The notes under the pieces: model-generated | What the model was told of the DNA's origin: nothing | The model's database searches: none | The model's input: the letters and a program-made list of their open reading frames with translations, nothing else | Position numbers and translations under genes: made by a program | Source: MED-G105 sp039819085 | Lineage (GTDB): Bacteria > Pseudomonadota > Alphaproteobacteria > Caulobacterales > Parvularculaceae | Direction of reading: 5' to 3' | Assembly (NCBI GenBank): GCA_039819085.1 | Contig: JBCBSQ010000001.1 | Coordinates: 1 to 64,000 of the forward strand | DNA length: 64,000 nucleotides | In this document: piece by piece, positions 26,200-34,734 of the stretch | How the letters are laid out: each line of letters opens with the position of its first letter | How positions within the stretch are numbered: position 1 is the stretch's first letter

Positions 26200-27503
26200 C
26201 TCACTTAGAAGTCAATTTCGATGGGCTCATCGGACCGACGCATAACTACGCCGGGCTCGCAATCGGCAATCTGGCGTCTGACAAAAACAAGGGCGCGGCG
26301 TCGAACCCGCGCGCGGCAGTCCTGCAAGGGCTCGCCAAAATGCGGGCGCTGACGAAATTGGGGCTCGCGCAAGGTTTCTTGCCGCCGCAGGAGCGCCCGC
26401 GGCTCGACATATTGCGCGCGTTCGGGTTCGACGGCGCGGACAAGTCGGTCATCGAGACGGCCGCCAAGACCGCGCCGGACCTCCTCGCCAATGTCTATTC
26501 CGCCTCGTGCATGTGGACGGCGAACGCGGCGACCGTCGCGCCCTCGCTCGACGCGGCCGACGGCAAGGTCCATTTCACGCCCGCCAATCTCGCCGGCAAT
26601 TTCCACCGTTCCATCGAAGCCGACGAGACGGCGCAGGCGCTGCGCCACATCTTCCCCGAAGGCGATCAGTTCGTACACCACGCGCCGTTGCCGGGCGGCG
26701 TCCATTTCGGCGATGAAGGCGCGGCGAACCATGGCCGGCTTGCGCCGTCCCATGGCGAGGCGGGCGTTCACCTCTTTGTCTATGGCGAGGACGGCGAGCG
26801 CTTCCCCGCACGCCAGAAGCGCGCCGCGTCTGAAGCGGTTGCGCGCAATCACCAACTGGACGGCGCGCGTTGCGTCTTCCTGCAACAGTCCAGGGCCGCG
26901 CTCGACGCAGGCGCGTTTCATAATGACGTGGTTGGCGTCGCCAATGGTTCCGTGCTGTTCCTGCACGAACAAAGCTTCGAGGACCGCGACGGCGCTTACG
27001 CCGCCATTCGCGCCGCCGCGCCGTTCGTGGAGATCGTCGAAGCGCCGGCGGACGCGGTGAGCCTTGCCGACGCGGTATCGTCCTATCTCTTCAATTCTCA
27101 GCTCGTGACGCTTCCCGACGGAACCATGGCGCTGATCCTGCCGCGCGAGACGGAGGAGAAAGACGCGACAAGGTCATTCGTCGAGACGATTACGACGGGC
27201 AACGGCCCGATCCGCGCAGCGCACTATTTCGATGTGCGCGAAAGCATGCGCAATGGCGGCGGGCCCGCCTGTCTGCGCCTGCGCGTCCTGCTAAACGACG
27301 ACGAGCGCGCCGCGGCGAACCAGCATTTCATTCTTGATGACGCAAGGATCGACGCCCTGGAAGCGTGGGCGGCGAAGCACTACCGCGACCGTCTCCTCCC
27401 GGACGATCTACGCGATCCGGCCTTTATGGACGAGGCCTACGCTGCGCTGGACGCGTTGACGCAGCTTCTCGGCATGGGCGCCCATTACGCGTTTCAGAAG
27501 TAA
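26196..27503 (+). CDS. astB: N-succinylarginine dihydrolase
   Basis: AstB hydrolyses N-succinylarginine to succinylornithine, ammonia and CO2. The 435-residue protein belongs to the pentein fold: FDGLIGPTHNYAGLAIGNLAS at the N-terminus, ASCMWTANAATVAPS, FHNDVVGVANGSVLFLHEQ with the catalytic His, and GGGPACLRLRVLL near the active-site Cys in the C-terminal part. It overlaps astD by ATGA (26196-26199) and ends seven bases before the convergent lrp gene. Confidence 0.97.
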   Translation: MTHLEVNFDGLIGPTHNYAGLAIGNLASDKNKGAASNPRAAVLQGLAKMRALTKLGLAQGFLPPQERPRLDILRAFGFDGADKSVIETAAKTAPDLLANVYSASCMWTANAATVAPSLDAADGKVHFTPANLAGNFHRSIEADETAQALRHIFPEGDQFVHHAPLPGGVHFGDEGAANHGRLAPSHGEAGVHLFVYGEDGERFPARQKRAASEAVARNHQLDGARCVFLQQSRAALDAGAFHNDVVGVANGSVLFLHEQSFEDRDGAYAAIRAAAPFVEIVEAPADAVSLADAVSSYLFNSQLVTLPDGTMALILPRETEEKDATRSFVETITTGNGPIRAAHYFDVRESMRNGGGPACLRLRVLLNDDERAAANQHFILDDARIDALEAWAAKHYRDRLLPDDLRDPAFMDEAYAALDALTQLLGMGAHYAFQK

Positions 27504-27509
27504 AGAGGG

Positions 27510-27986
27510 TTATCGACCGGGCTTGCGGAAGACGGGAAGGGCGACCTTGCGCTCGACCTCGCGCAGGACGGGGCTCGACTCCACCGTCGCGACGTTCGGC
27601 ATGCGGAGGATGGTCTCCGACAGGAACGCCTCATAAGCCGCCAGGGTCGGAATGACGACGCGGATGAGGTAGTCGAATTTGCCGGTCAGGAGATCGCACT
27701 CCATCACTTCCGGCCGGCTCTTCACCGCTTCTTCGAAGCCGCGGAGGGACGAATCGTCTTCTTTCTCAAGCTTCACAAGCGCCAGAACGGTGACGTTGAC
27801 GCCGAGCTCCTCGCGGTTGACCTCGGTGTGATAGCCTTTAATGACGCCTTCGGTTTCGAGGCGCCGAAGCCTTCTGAGGCAAGGCGTTGGCGACAGACCG
27901 ACCTTCTCGGCGAGATCCGCATTTGTGATGCGGGCGTTCTCCTGCAGGTGGCGCAGGATTTTCAGATCGATTTGATCGAGCTTCAT
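27510..27986 (-). CDS. Lrp/AsnC-family transcriptional regulator
   Basis: The 158-residue protein has the Lrp layout: an N-terminal helix-turn-helix (LDQIDLKILRHLQENARITNADLAEKVGLSPTPCLRRLRRLE) and a C-terminal RAM domain (VLALVKLEKEDDSSLRGFEEAV, CDLLTGKFDYLIRVVIPTLAAYE). Such proteins sense amino acids. It lies between the arginine genes and a leucine dehydrogenase, so it probably regulates one of them. An Lrp-type 15-base box lies 44 bases upstream of its own ATG. The start at 27986 has an AGGGGC site. Confidence 0.94.
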   Translation of the reverse strand: MKLDQIDLKILRHLQENARITNADLAEKVGLSPTPCLRRLRRLETEGVIKGYHTEVNREELGVNVTVLALVKLEKEDDSSLRGFEEAVKSRPEVMECDLLTGKFDYLIRVVIPTLAAYEAFLSETILRMPNVATVESSPVLREVERKVALPVFRKPGR

Positions 27987-28029
27987 TGCGGCCCCTTGCC
28001 CTTCCCTGCCTGACGGCGTTGGTGGTATT

Positions 28030-28044
28030 TAGCAGCTTATGCTA
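28030..28044. promoter_or_regulatory. Lrp-type operator box
   Basis: TAGCAGCTTATGCTA has dyad symmetry (TAGCA / TGCTA) and agrees at most positions with the published Lrp consensus YAGHAWATTWTDCTR, differing only in the two central-left bases. It lies between the divergent lrp and leucine dehydrogenase genes and could serve autoregulation and control of both. The match was made by eye. Confidence 0.6.
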
Positions 28045-28293
28045 ACTGTCAAGCATGAACGTGCGTTGAGAGCGTTTTTCTGTCGTTTGAGCGTGAATCT
28101 GCCCTTTGGGTTCCGTGATGGCCTTGTGGTGCGCCGCGGCGTCTCGATTTGACCGAAGCGCCAAAGAGCCGCGCGCCTTGAGATCAAGGCCGGCGGGGCC
28201 TACACCCCACGCAACGTCAAGGAATGGCGACGGTCGACGCGCTAGCCACAGAGCTGAAGGGCCGGGGCCAGTCGCGTCAGAGGAAGAAGCGTC
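28045..28293. other. Divergent intergenic region, rest
   Basis: Together with the preceding 58 bases this forms a 307-base gap between lrp and the leucine dehydrogenase gene. Apart from the Lrp-type box I see no recognisable promoter, hairpin or short gene. It must hold the start signals of both genes. Confidence 0.4.
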
Positions 28294-29343
28294 ATGGACA
28301 TCACCCCTATCGAAGTCGAGGGTTGGCGGCGGATCGCGCGGTTTGTTGACGCGCCGTCAGGGCTCGACGCGATTATCGCGGTGCATGACGACACGCTGGG
28401 GCCGGGTTGCGGCGGCACGCGTGTTCGGCCGTATGCGGACGTCGATGCGGCGCTCGACGACGTCAAGCGCCTGTCCCGCGGCATGACCTACAAGAACGCG
28501 CTTGGCGGCATCCCGTTCGGCGGCGGCAAGGCGGTGATCATCGCCGATCCGAAGACGGACAAAACGCCTGAGCTTTGGCGCGCCTATGGCCGGGCGATCG
28601 AGCACTTTGGCGGCCAGTACTTCACGGCTGAGGACTCTGGCGTCACCGAAGACGATCTGCGCATCGTCGCGGAGGAAACCGAATATGTCGCCGGCGTTGC
28701 GGAGGAGGGGCGCGGCGGCAATCCTTCGCCGTTTACCGCTCGCGGCTGCTGGCGCGGCGTTCAGGCGGCGGCGCGCGCGCGTCTTGGCAAGGCGGATCTC
28801 AGCGGCGTCAGCGTCGCCATCCTGGGCGTTGGCGCAGTCGGCATGGAGTTGGCGCGTCTTCTGCGCGCCGACGGCGCGGAGCTGGTGGTTGCGGACGTCA
28901 ATGAAGATGCGGTCGCATACGCAAAAGAGACCTATGGCGCTGACGTTCTGCCTGCGAAGGATCTGCACAAGGCTGATGTGGATGTCTTCGCGCCGTGCGC
29001 GCTTGGCGGCGCCGTCAATCACGACACGATCGACGGGATCAAGGCGAAAATTGTCGCTGGCGCTGCGAACAACCAATTGCACACGCCGGATATGGACATA
29101 GCGCTGAAAGAGCGCGGCGTCCTTTATGCGCCCGACTACGTCATCAACGCGGCGGGCGTCATTTCGGTCGGGCTTGAAATCCTCGGTTCATGGAGCGCCG
29201 ATGAGATGACGGCGCGCATTGACCGCATTGGCGAAACGCTCGCGCGCATATTTGAGCGCGCGGCGGCGGAAGACCGGCCGACGGGCGAAATCGCGGACCA
29301 GATGGCGCGTGAAGTGATATCGAACGCGCGCAAAGCGGCCTGA
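28294..29343 (+). CDS. ldh: Leucine dehydrogenase (Glu/Leu/Phe/Val dehydrogenase family)
   Basis: The enzyme deaminates branched-chain amino acids to 2-oxo acids with NAD. The 349-residue protein shows GCGGTRVRPYADVDAAL, the catalytic MTYKNALGGIPFGGGKAVI with the key Lys residues, and the Rossmann VAILGVGAVGMELARLLRADGAELVVADV. It then has CALGGAVNHDTIDGIKAKIVAGAANNQL. The size and the GGGKA segment fit leucine or phenylalanine dehydrogenase rather than glutamate dehydrogenase; leucine is my preference. The ATG has a GGAAGAAG-type site. The thiolase gene follows 45 bases downstream. Confidence 0.9.
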   Translation: MDITPIEVEGWRRIARFVDAPSGLDAIIAVHDDTLGPGCGGTRVRPYADVDAALDDVKRLSRGMTYKNALGGIPFGGGKAVIIADPKTDKTPELWRAYGRAIEHFGGQYFTAEDSGVTEDDLRIVAEETEYVAGVAEEGRGGNPSPFTARGCWRGVQAAARARLGKADLSGVSVAILGVGAVGMELARLLRADGAELVVADVNEDAVAYAKETYGADVLPAKDLHKADVDVFAPCALGGAVNHDTIDGIKAKIVAGAANNQLHTPDMDIALKERGVLYAPDYVINAAGVISVGLEILGSWSADEMTARIDRIGETLARIFERAAAEDRPTGEIADQMAREVISNARKAA

Positions 29344-29388
29344 CTGTCTTTGAGAAACGGCCCAAGCGCGGCAGAAGGAGGACGATCC

Positions 29389-30579
29389 ATGGCCCATTCC
29401 CCTACGGATGTTTTCATCGCCGGCGCGGCGCGTACGGCGATCGGCAACTTCAATGGCGCGTTTACGGGCACGCCAGCGACGGAGCTTGGCGCGACGGCCA
29501 TCAGGTCCGCGCTTGAACGCGCGAAAGTCGACGCAGGCGACGTCGACGAGGTGCTGATGGGGTGCGTGCTCCCGGCGGGCCTCGGCCAGGCGCCGGCGCG
29601 ACAGGCGGCTCTCGGGGCGGGCGTGCCGGAAGCGACCCCGTGCGCGACAGTCAACAAGGTCTGCGGCTCGGGCATGAAGACCGCGATGATGGCGACGGAC
29701 GCGATCCGGGCGGGTTCCGCTGAGATCGCAGTCGCCGGCGGCATGGAGGCGATGACGAACGCGCCGCATCTTCTGCCGACGGGCCGGTCGGGCATCAAGT
29801 TCGGGCATGGCGAAATCCTCGACCATATGGCGTGCGACGGCCTCGAAGACGCCTACCAGAAACGCACCGCCATGGGCGTCTTCGCCGAAAAGTGCGCCCG
29901 CGAGTGGCAGTTCTCCCGCGAGGAGCAGGATGAATACGCCATGCGCTCGGTGACGCGCGCGCAAACCGCGATTGCGGATAAGTCGTTTACGGACGAAATA
30001 GCCGTCGTGGAGGTGAAGACCCGGAAAGGAGCGGTCGACATTGTCGACGACGAAAAGCCGGGCCTCGTCTCCGCCGACAAGATACCGGCCTTACGCGCCG
30101 CGTTCGAAAAGGACGGCACGGTGACGGCCGGCAACGCGTCGGCGATCTCTGACGGCGCCGCGGCGCTCGTGCTCGCCTCCGGCGCGGCGGTCGACGCAAA
30201 GGGATTGGACCCTGTCGCGCGGATCGTCGGCCATGCGAGCCACGCCCAGGCGCCGGAATGGTTCACCACCGCGCCAGTCGATTCCATCCGCAAGCTGCTG
30301 GAAAAAATTGGTTGGTCAGCGGACGAGGTCGATCTCTACGAAATCAACGAGGCCTTCGCGGTGGTGCCGATGGCGGCGATGCGCGAGCTGAAACTGCCGG
30401 CCGAAAAAGTGAACGTTCGCGGCGGCGCGATCGCGCTCGGCCACCCGATCGGCGCGTCCGGCGCGCGCATCCTTGTGACGCTCATTCACGCCCTGAAAGC
30501 GACCGGCGGCAAAAAGGGCGTCGCGAGCCTTTGCATTGGCGGCGGCGAGGCGACCAGCGTCGCGGTGGAGCTGGTTTAG
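29389..30579 (+). CDS. Acetyl-CoA C-acetyltransferase (thiolase)
   Basis: The enzyme condenses or cleaves acetoacetyl-CoA. The 396-residue thiolase shows the nucleophile Cys in NKVCGSGMKTAMMATDAI, the AGGMEAMTNAPHLL signature, ISDGAAALVLASG, the NEAFAVVPM motif, and a C-terminal GHPIGASGARILVTLIHAL and CIGGGEA with the second catalytic Cys. The start is set by AGGAGGA seven bases before the ATG at 29389. It is followed 29 bases later by glutaryl-CoA dehydrogenase. This fits a route from glutaryl-CoA via crotonyl-CoA to acetyl-CoA, although hydratase and hydroxyacyl dehydrogenase are not adjacent. Confidence 0.95.
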   Translation: MAHSPTDVFIAGAARTAIGNFNGAFTGTPATELGATAIRSALERAKVDAGDVDEVLMGCVLPAGLGQAPARQAALGAGVPEATPCATVNKVCGSGMKTAMMATDAIRAGSAEIAVAGGMEAMTNAPHLLPTGRSGIKFGHGEILDHMACDGLEDAYQKRTAMGVFAEKCAREWQFSREEQDEYAMRSVTRAQTAIADKSFTDEIAVVEVKTRKGAVDIVDDEKPGLVSADKIPALRAAFEKDGTVTAGNASAISDGAAALVLASGAAVDAKGLDPVARIVGHASHAQAPEWFTTAPVDSIRKLLEKIGWSADEVDLYEINEAFAVVPMAAMRELKLPAEKVNVRGGAIALGHPIGASGARILVTLIHALKATGGKKGVASLCIGGGEATSVAVELV

Positions 30580-30608
30580 GCGGCGCGCAAGCGAAAAGGA
30601 GTACGGCA

Positions 30609-31832
30609 ATGGCGGACGGCGGCGTGAACGCGGCGAAAGAATCGGCGAAGCAGGGCTTCGACTGGCGCGATCCTCTGTCGCTGGAAGCGCAGCTTACCGA
30701 CGAAGAGCGGATGATCCGCGACGCAGCGCGCGGCTATTGCCAGGATCGGCTCATGCCGCGGGTGATTTCCGCGAATCGCGAGGAGCGGTTCGATCGGGAG
30801 ATCATGACCGAACTCGGTCAGCAGGGTCTGCTCGGGGCGACCGTCGCCGAAGAGTATGGAGGCGGCGGCGCGAGCCATGTCGCGTACGGATTGATCGCCC
30901 GCGAAGTGGAGCGCGTCGATTCCGGCTATCGCTCGGCGATGTCGGTTCAGTCGTCCCTCGTCATGTATCCGATCGAGGCGTTTGGAACCGAAGATCAGAA
31001 AAAGAAGTATCTACCCAAGCTCGCGAGCGGCGAATGGGTCGGGTGCTTCGGCCTCACCGAGGCCGATGGCGGCTCCGACCCCGGCGCCATGCGCGCGCGC
31101 GCGGAGCGCGCCGATGGCGGGTATCGCCTGAACGGCGAAAAGATGTGGATCACCAATTCGCCAATCGCCGACGTCGCCGTCGTCTGGGCGAAGCTCGCCA
31201 ATGATCAGGGCAAGGATGAGATCCGAGGCTTCATCGTTGAACGCGGGACGAAAGGCTTTGAAACGCCGAAGATAGAAGGCAAGCTTTCCTTGCGCGCGTC
31301 GATCACGGGATCTATCTCGCTAAACGACGCCGTCGTCGCTGAGGATGCTCTCCTGCCGAACGTCAAGGGCCTGCGCGGGCCCTTTTCATGCCTCAACAAG
31401 GCGCGCTACGGCATTTCATGGGGCGCCATGGGCGCGGCGGAGTTCTGCTGGATGGCCGCGCGCGACTACGCGATGGAGCGCATCGTTTTCGGCAAGCCCA
31501 TCGCCGCGACGCAGCTTGTCCAGAAAAAGCTCGCTGACATGCAGACCGAGATTGCGTTAGGGCTCCAGGGCGCGCTGCAACTCGGCCGGCTCCTGGACGC
31601 CGGCGCATATGCGCCCGAAGCAATTTCCCTCATGAAGCGGAACAATTGCGGCAAGGCGCTCGACATCGCCCGGCAGGCGAGAGACGTGCACGGCGGCAAC
31701 GGCATCGCGGAGGAGTACCATGTCCTGCGCCATGCGATGAACCTTGAGACCGTCAACACTTATGAGGGCACGCACGACATTCACGCCCTGATATTGGGGC
31801 GCTCGCAGACCGGCATTCAGGCGTTCATGTAG
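30609..31832 (+). CDS. gcdH: Glutaryl-CoA dehydrogenase
   Basis: This FAD-dependent acyl-CoA dehydrogenase oxidatively decarboxylates glutaryl-CoA to crotonyl-CoA in lysine and tryptophan degradation. The 407-residue protein has the family pattern FGLTEADGGSDPGAMRARA, GEKMWITNSPIADVAVVWAK, RYGISWGAMGAAEFCW (typical of glutaryl-CoA dehydrogenases), and VNTYEGTHDIHALILGR with the catalytic Glu. I chose the ATG at 30609 by family N-terminus; the longer open frame overlaps the thiolase. It is the last gene of the leucine dehydrogenase-thiolase-gcdH group. Confidence 0.95.
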   Translation: MADGGVNAAKESAKQGFDWRDPLSLEAQLTDEERMIRDAARGYCQDRLMPRVISANREERFDREIMTELGQQGLLGATVAEEYGGGGASHVAYGLIAREVERVDSGYRSAMSVQSSLVMYPIEAFGTEDQKKKYLPKLASGEWVGCFGLTEADGGSDPGAMRARAERADGGYRLNGEKMWITNSPIADVAVVWAKLANDQGKDEIRGFIVERGTKGFETPKIEGKLSLRASITGSISLNDAVVAEDALLPNVKGLRGPFSCLNKARYGISWGAMGAAEFCWMAARDYAMERIVFGKPIAATQLVQKKLADMQTEIALGLQGALQLGRLLDAGAYAPEAISLMKRNNCGKALDIARQARDVHGGNGIAEEYHVLRHAMNLETVNTYEGTHDIHALILGRSQTGIQAFM

Positions 31833-31841
31833 GACACGAAA

Positions 31842-31872
31842 GGCGGCTTACTCGCGCTTACTCCCAGCCGCC
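31842..31872. terminator. Hairpin between convergent gcdH and EAL gene
   Basis: GGCGGCT at 31842-31848 pairs with AGCCGCC at 31866-31872 across 17 bases, spanning the last codons of the minus-strand EAL gene. It could end transcription from either side, but no T-run is present. Confidence 0.3.
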
Positions 31873-34488
31873 CGCGTCCCTTTTTGACTCGTCGCGGGCT
31901 TTAGACCCGAACTTCGGCCAGAAATGCGTGATCCTGAGCGCCCGGTAGGGGATGACCGTCCGCGTCAGGAAGTTCTTCGGTTTTGATTTCGGCTTTGACG
32001 GCCTGAGGCGTCGGGCGAGCGCGGCTTCTTCGTCGACTTCTCTCATGCCGTCGACGGGAATGTTCATATCCGCGTCGACTTCCGCGCCGGTGGCGCCTGG
32101 TTCTGCTGACTTATCACCGGCCAGGGCCCGGGAGGCGTCCGCGGCATCCTCCACGCTAACGTCTTCTTGCGCCAGTGGCTCTCCGTCTTCGTCAGACCAC
32201 GGCCAGAACGCCGTCTCATGGGCGGCCGCTTCGGGCGTGACATCCGGATCCTCAGTGAGCGGCGCCGCCGGTCTTGGGGGCGCATTCGGCTCTTCATTGA
32301 CGATGGCGGTCATGACCCGCACGCCCGGTCGGAAATGCGCGATTGCGTCGCGAACCGTCAGTTTCGCCGCGACCAGGCTGGTTGTCGCGACCTGCGGCCG
32401 CTTGGGCAGGGGAGGCTGGTCCGACGCGTCCCAGCCGATAACATCATTGGACGTCGCGCGCGCGAGCCCAACAATGTCCGGGGGCGTCTCTTCTTCGTCG
32501 CTGTCTTCCTGAGCGGTCGCCTCGGGCGCGTCTTGCGGCTCATTTTCAGATGCCTTGGCGATCTCGCCGCTCGCTGCGTCCGGGGCGTCATCGCCGACAT
32601 CCGCGACGGGAGAGATGTCCTGATCCGCCGTCGGCGCATCGCTGGTTGTCCGCTCAACGTCCTCAGGCGCGTCCTCCGCCGATCCGTCGGGATCAGTCGC
32701 TTCAGCGTTGGCTGATCCAACGTCATCTTGCGACTGGGGAGAGCTGATTGGTTCGTCGGAATCCGGGTCGGCGTCCGGGTCGGCGTCCGGGGCGTCGCGC
32801 GTCGTCGCGTGCATATCGGCGTCCTGCGCGGCGTCCTGGGAAACAGTCGGCGTCGGCGCCTCGGCCCCGGTTTCGCCAGAGCGCTCCGCGATGTCAGCTT
32901 GCCCCGCCATGTCAGGTTGCGGGTCAGTCGAGGCTTGTTCCTTCGGCGCCTCGCTTTCCTGCGCCGCCTCGCTGGCGTCTAAAGAGATGGCCGCCGCATC
33001 CGCGGCCTTTGAGCGAGGCGCTTCGCTGCGCGCATCATCTGACGGGTCGTCACTCGAAGTCGGGGGCCTGGAAGCCGCCGCCGCATGCGCTTCGGGAATA
33101 GCATTATCAGCCTGCGGCGGCGCGTCGACGGCCGTTTCGCCAACAGGCGTCCCGGTCGCCGAGGACTCTGTTGCGGCGGGAGCGCGCCCGCCGGTTTTTC
33201 GGCGTGGCCGGCGAGAGGGCGTACGTTTCTGCGCCAGAGGCGTCTCCGCGGACTGGGACTCAATACTGTCGCGCGAGCCTATCTCCACCGCGCGCGCTTC
33301 GCTAGCTGGCGATCTGCGCGCGGTCCGCTGACCGTTATCCTGGCCAAGTTCCCTTGTGATCCGCGCGTTCAGACGATCGATAAGGTCATCTTGGTCTTCA
33401 GGTTCGTCTTCAGCGCGATTGTGCGGCGCGGCAATGGAGGATTGAGCCTGAACCGCCTCTTCTCTCGGCGCCTCGGCTGGCGCGGCGTCCTCTGGCGAGG
33501 CGGCCGCGGCGTCCGCCGCCTGGCGCCGTGCTACCTCGCGAAGGGCGGCGCGTCGAAGCTCAGACGCCGGCGCGCGCGCGTCGAGCGGCGCGTCCTCATG
33601 GGGTTCCGTTTCCACGTCCGACTTGGCCGCTGACGGCGCAACGTGAAACAGCGTCGAGAGCGCTTCTGACGACAAAGCCGGCAGGCCGAGAAGGTCGCGC
33701 ACGTCGTTGACGCGCCGCGGCGTAAAATCGGCGATTTCGCCGACACGGCCCAAGTGGTTTCCCTGAGCATATTTAAAGCCGATCCCGCGCAGCGCGATCA
33801 GCGAGGCCTGGTCCTCAACGCCGACCGCGGTGATCGCCGCGTCTTCGCGCTCCGCCAGTTCCAATAGCTCTGAGATCGCTGAAAGCCCTGGGCCCCTGAC
33901 CGTCCGCGCAAATCTGAGGATCGCTGCGCCGCCGGTCTTGATCTCGTCGAATGGAAATGGGTCAGCCGATTTCAGGAAATCGTTCGCGCGTCCACGGACT
34001 TCAATCGCGAGTCGCGCGCCTGTGGCCTTCAGACGGTCGTAGCTGCGCGCCGCCGCGGCGGCGTCAGCGTCCACCGGCGGCATCGGGCATTCGAATGTAA
34101 TGTGCTCTGTCGGGAAGGCGCGGTCGCGCATCACCACGGCGAAATGGTTCGCGAACGCTTCGTCGACGAGATCGCTAAGGGCGAGATTGATGGAGAAGCC
34201 AGGAGGATGCGCGCCACGCCAGCCCACATAGGCGTCGAGCGCGTTGCGCAAGACGTACCTCGTCAGTTCGCTCATGCGGCCTTGCGTTTCGAAGAAGGAA
34301 ATGAACGCGCCCGGCGGCAAAAGCCCGAGCGTGCGATGGCGCCACCGGACGAACGTTTCCATCCGCGCCAACGTTCCTGCGCCGAGATCAAAGATCGGTT
34401 GGAAAAGAACTTCGAAATCGCCCGCTTCGAGGGCCGCATCGATATCGACGTTCGAAAGTCGAACTGCGTGCGCCCCCATGGCGTCCAT
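31858..34488 (-). CDS. Degenerate EAL-domain protein with very long acidic disordered tail
   Basis: The first 250 of 876 residues form an EAL-type c-di-GMP phosphodiesterase fold. FEVLFQPIFDL is followed by ARMETFVRWRH (ETF instead of EAL at 44-46), FSINLALSDL (Asn101), ITFECPMP (Glu133), LAIEVRGRAND where the DDFG metal motif should be, DEIKTGG (Lys184) and AVGVEDQASL for AEGVE, then AQGNHLG. With both Asp of DDFG gone it is unlikely to hydrolyse c-di-GMP and may only bind it or a partner. The remaining 600 residues are low-complexity, rich in Asp, Glu, Ala and Pro, with a DPDADPDSDE run, and end in a basic stretch. The start is the ATG at 34488, with an in-frame ATG at 34479. Confidence 0.8.
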   Translation of the reverse strand: MDAMGAHAVRLSNVDIDAALEAGDFEVLFQPIFDLGAGTLARMETFVRWRHRTLGLLPPGAFISFFETQGRMSELTRYVLRNALDAYVGWRGAHPPGFSINLALSDLVDEAFANHFAVVMRDRAFPTEHITFECPMPPVDADAAAAARSYDRLKATGARLAIEVRGRANDFLKSADPFPFDEIKTGGAAILRFARTVRGPGLSAISELLELAEREDAAITAVGVEDQASLIALRGIGFKYAQGNHLGRVGEIADFTPRRVNDVRDLLGLPALSSEALSTLFHVAPSAAKSDVETEPHEDAPLDARAPASELRRAALREVARRQAADAAAASPEDAAPAEAPREEAVQAQSSIAAPHNRAEDEPEDQDDLIDRLNARITRELGQDNGQRTARRSPASEARAVEIGSRDSIESQSAETPLAQKRTPSRRPRRKTGGRAPAATESSATGTPVGETAVDAPPQADNAIPEAHAAAASRPPTSSDDPSDDARSEAPRSKAADAAAISLDASEAAQESEAPKEQASTDPQPDMAGQADIAERSGETGAEAPTPTVSQDAAQDADMHATTRDAPDADPDADPDSDEPISSPQSQDDVGSANAEATDPDGSAEDAPEDVERTTSDAPTADQDISPVADVGDDAPDAASGEIAKASENEPQDAPEATAQEDSDEEETPPDIVGLARATSNDVIGWDASDQPPLPKRPQVATTSLVAAKLTVRDAIAHFRPGVRVMTAIVNEEPNAPPRPAAPLTEDPDVTPEAAAHETAFWPWSDEDGEPLAQEDVSVEDAADASRALAGDKSAEPGATGAEVDADMNIPVDGMREVDEEAALARRLRPSKPKSKPKNFLTRTVIPYRALRITHFWPKFGSKARDESKRDAGGWE

Positions 34489-34734
34489 CCTTCAGCCGGC
34501 GCCCGAAGCGCCGGGCCGCCTCGATCAATCGCGCCAATAGTTGTTACGGGCCAACGCCGCTCGCCCAAATGAAGTGTGGCGTCGACGGAGCTTAACGAAC
34601 GGTGAACGCCCTGCAGACCGACGAGCGCGAACGGGCTTGTTCATCCAATGATTCCGCCGCCTTGGTAAAGATCCGCGCACGTTCTCTTCGGATCGCATCC
34701 GAAACAGCCTTTGAAGAATAGGCGCCAGGGTGGT
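34489..34734. other. Intergenic region between nadK and the EAL gene
   Basis: These 246 bases lie between two minus-strand genes, downstream of nadK and upstream of the EAL protein gene. They should hold the promoter of the latter. I see no supported short gene or clear hairpin. Confidence 0.35.

Noticed and set aside
32740..32800. GTCCGGGTCGGC-type repeats as a CRISPR or intergenic repeat
   Set aside because: The repeats lie inside the EAL protein gene and code for DPDADPD; spacing is too short for CRISPR.
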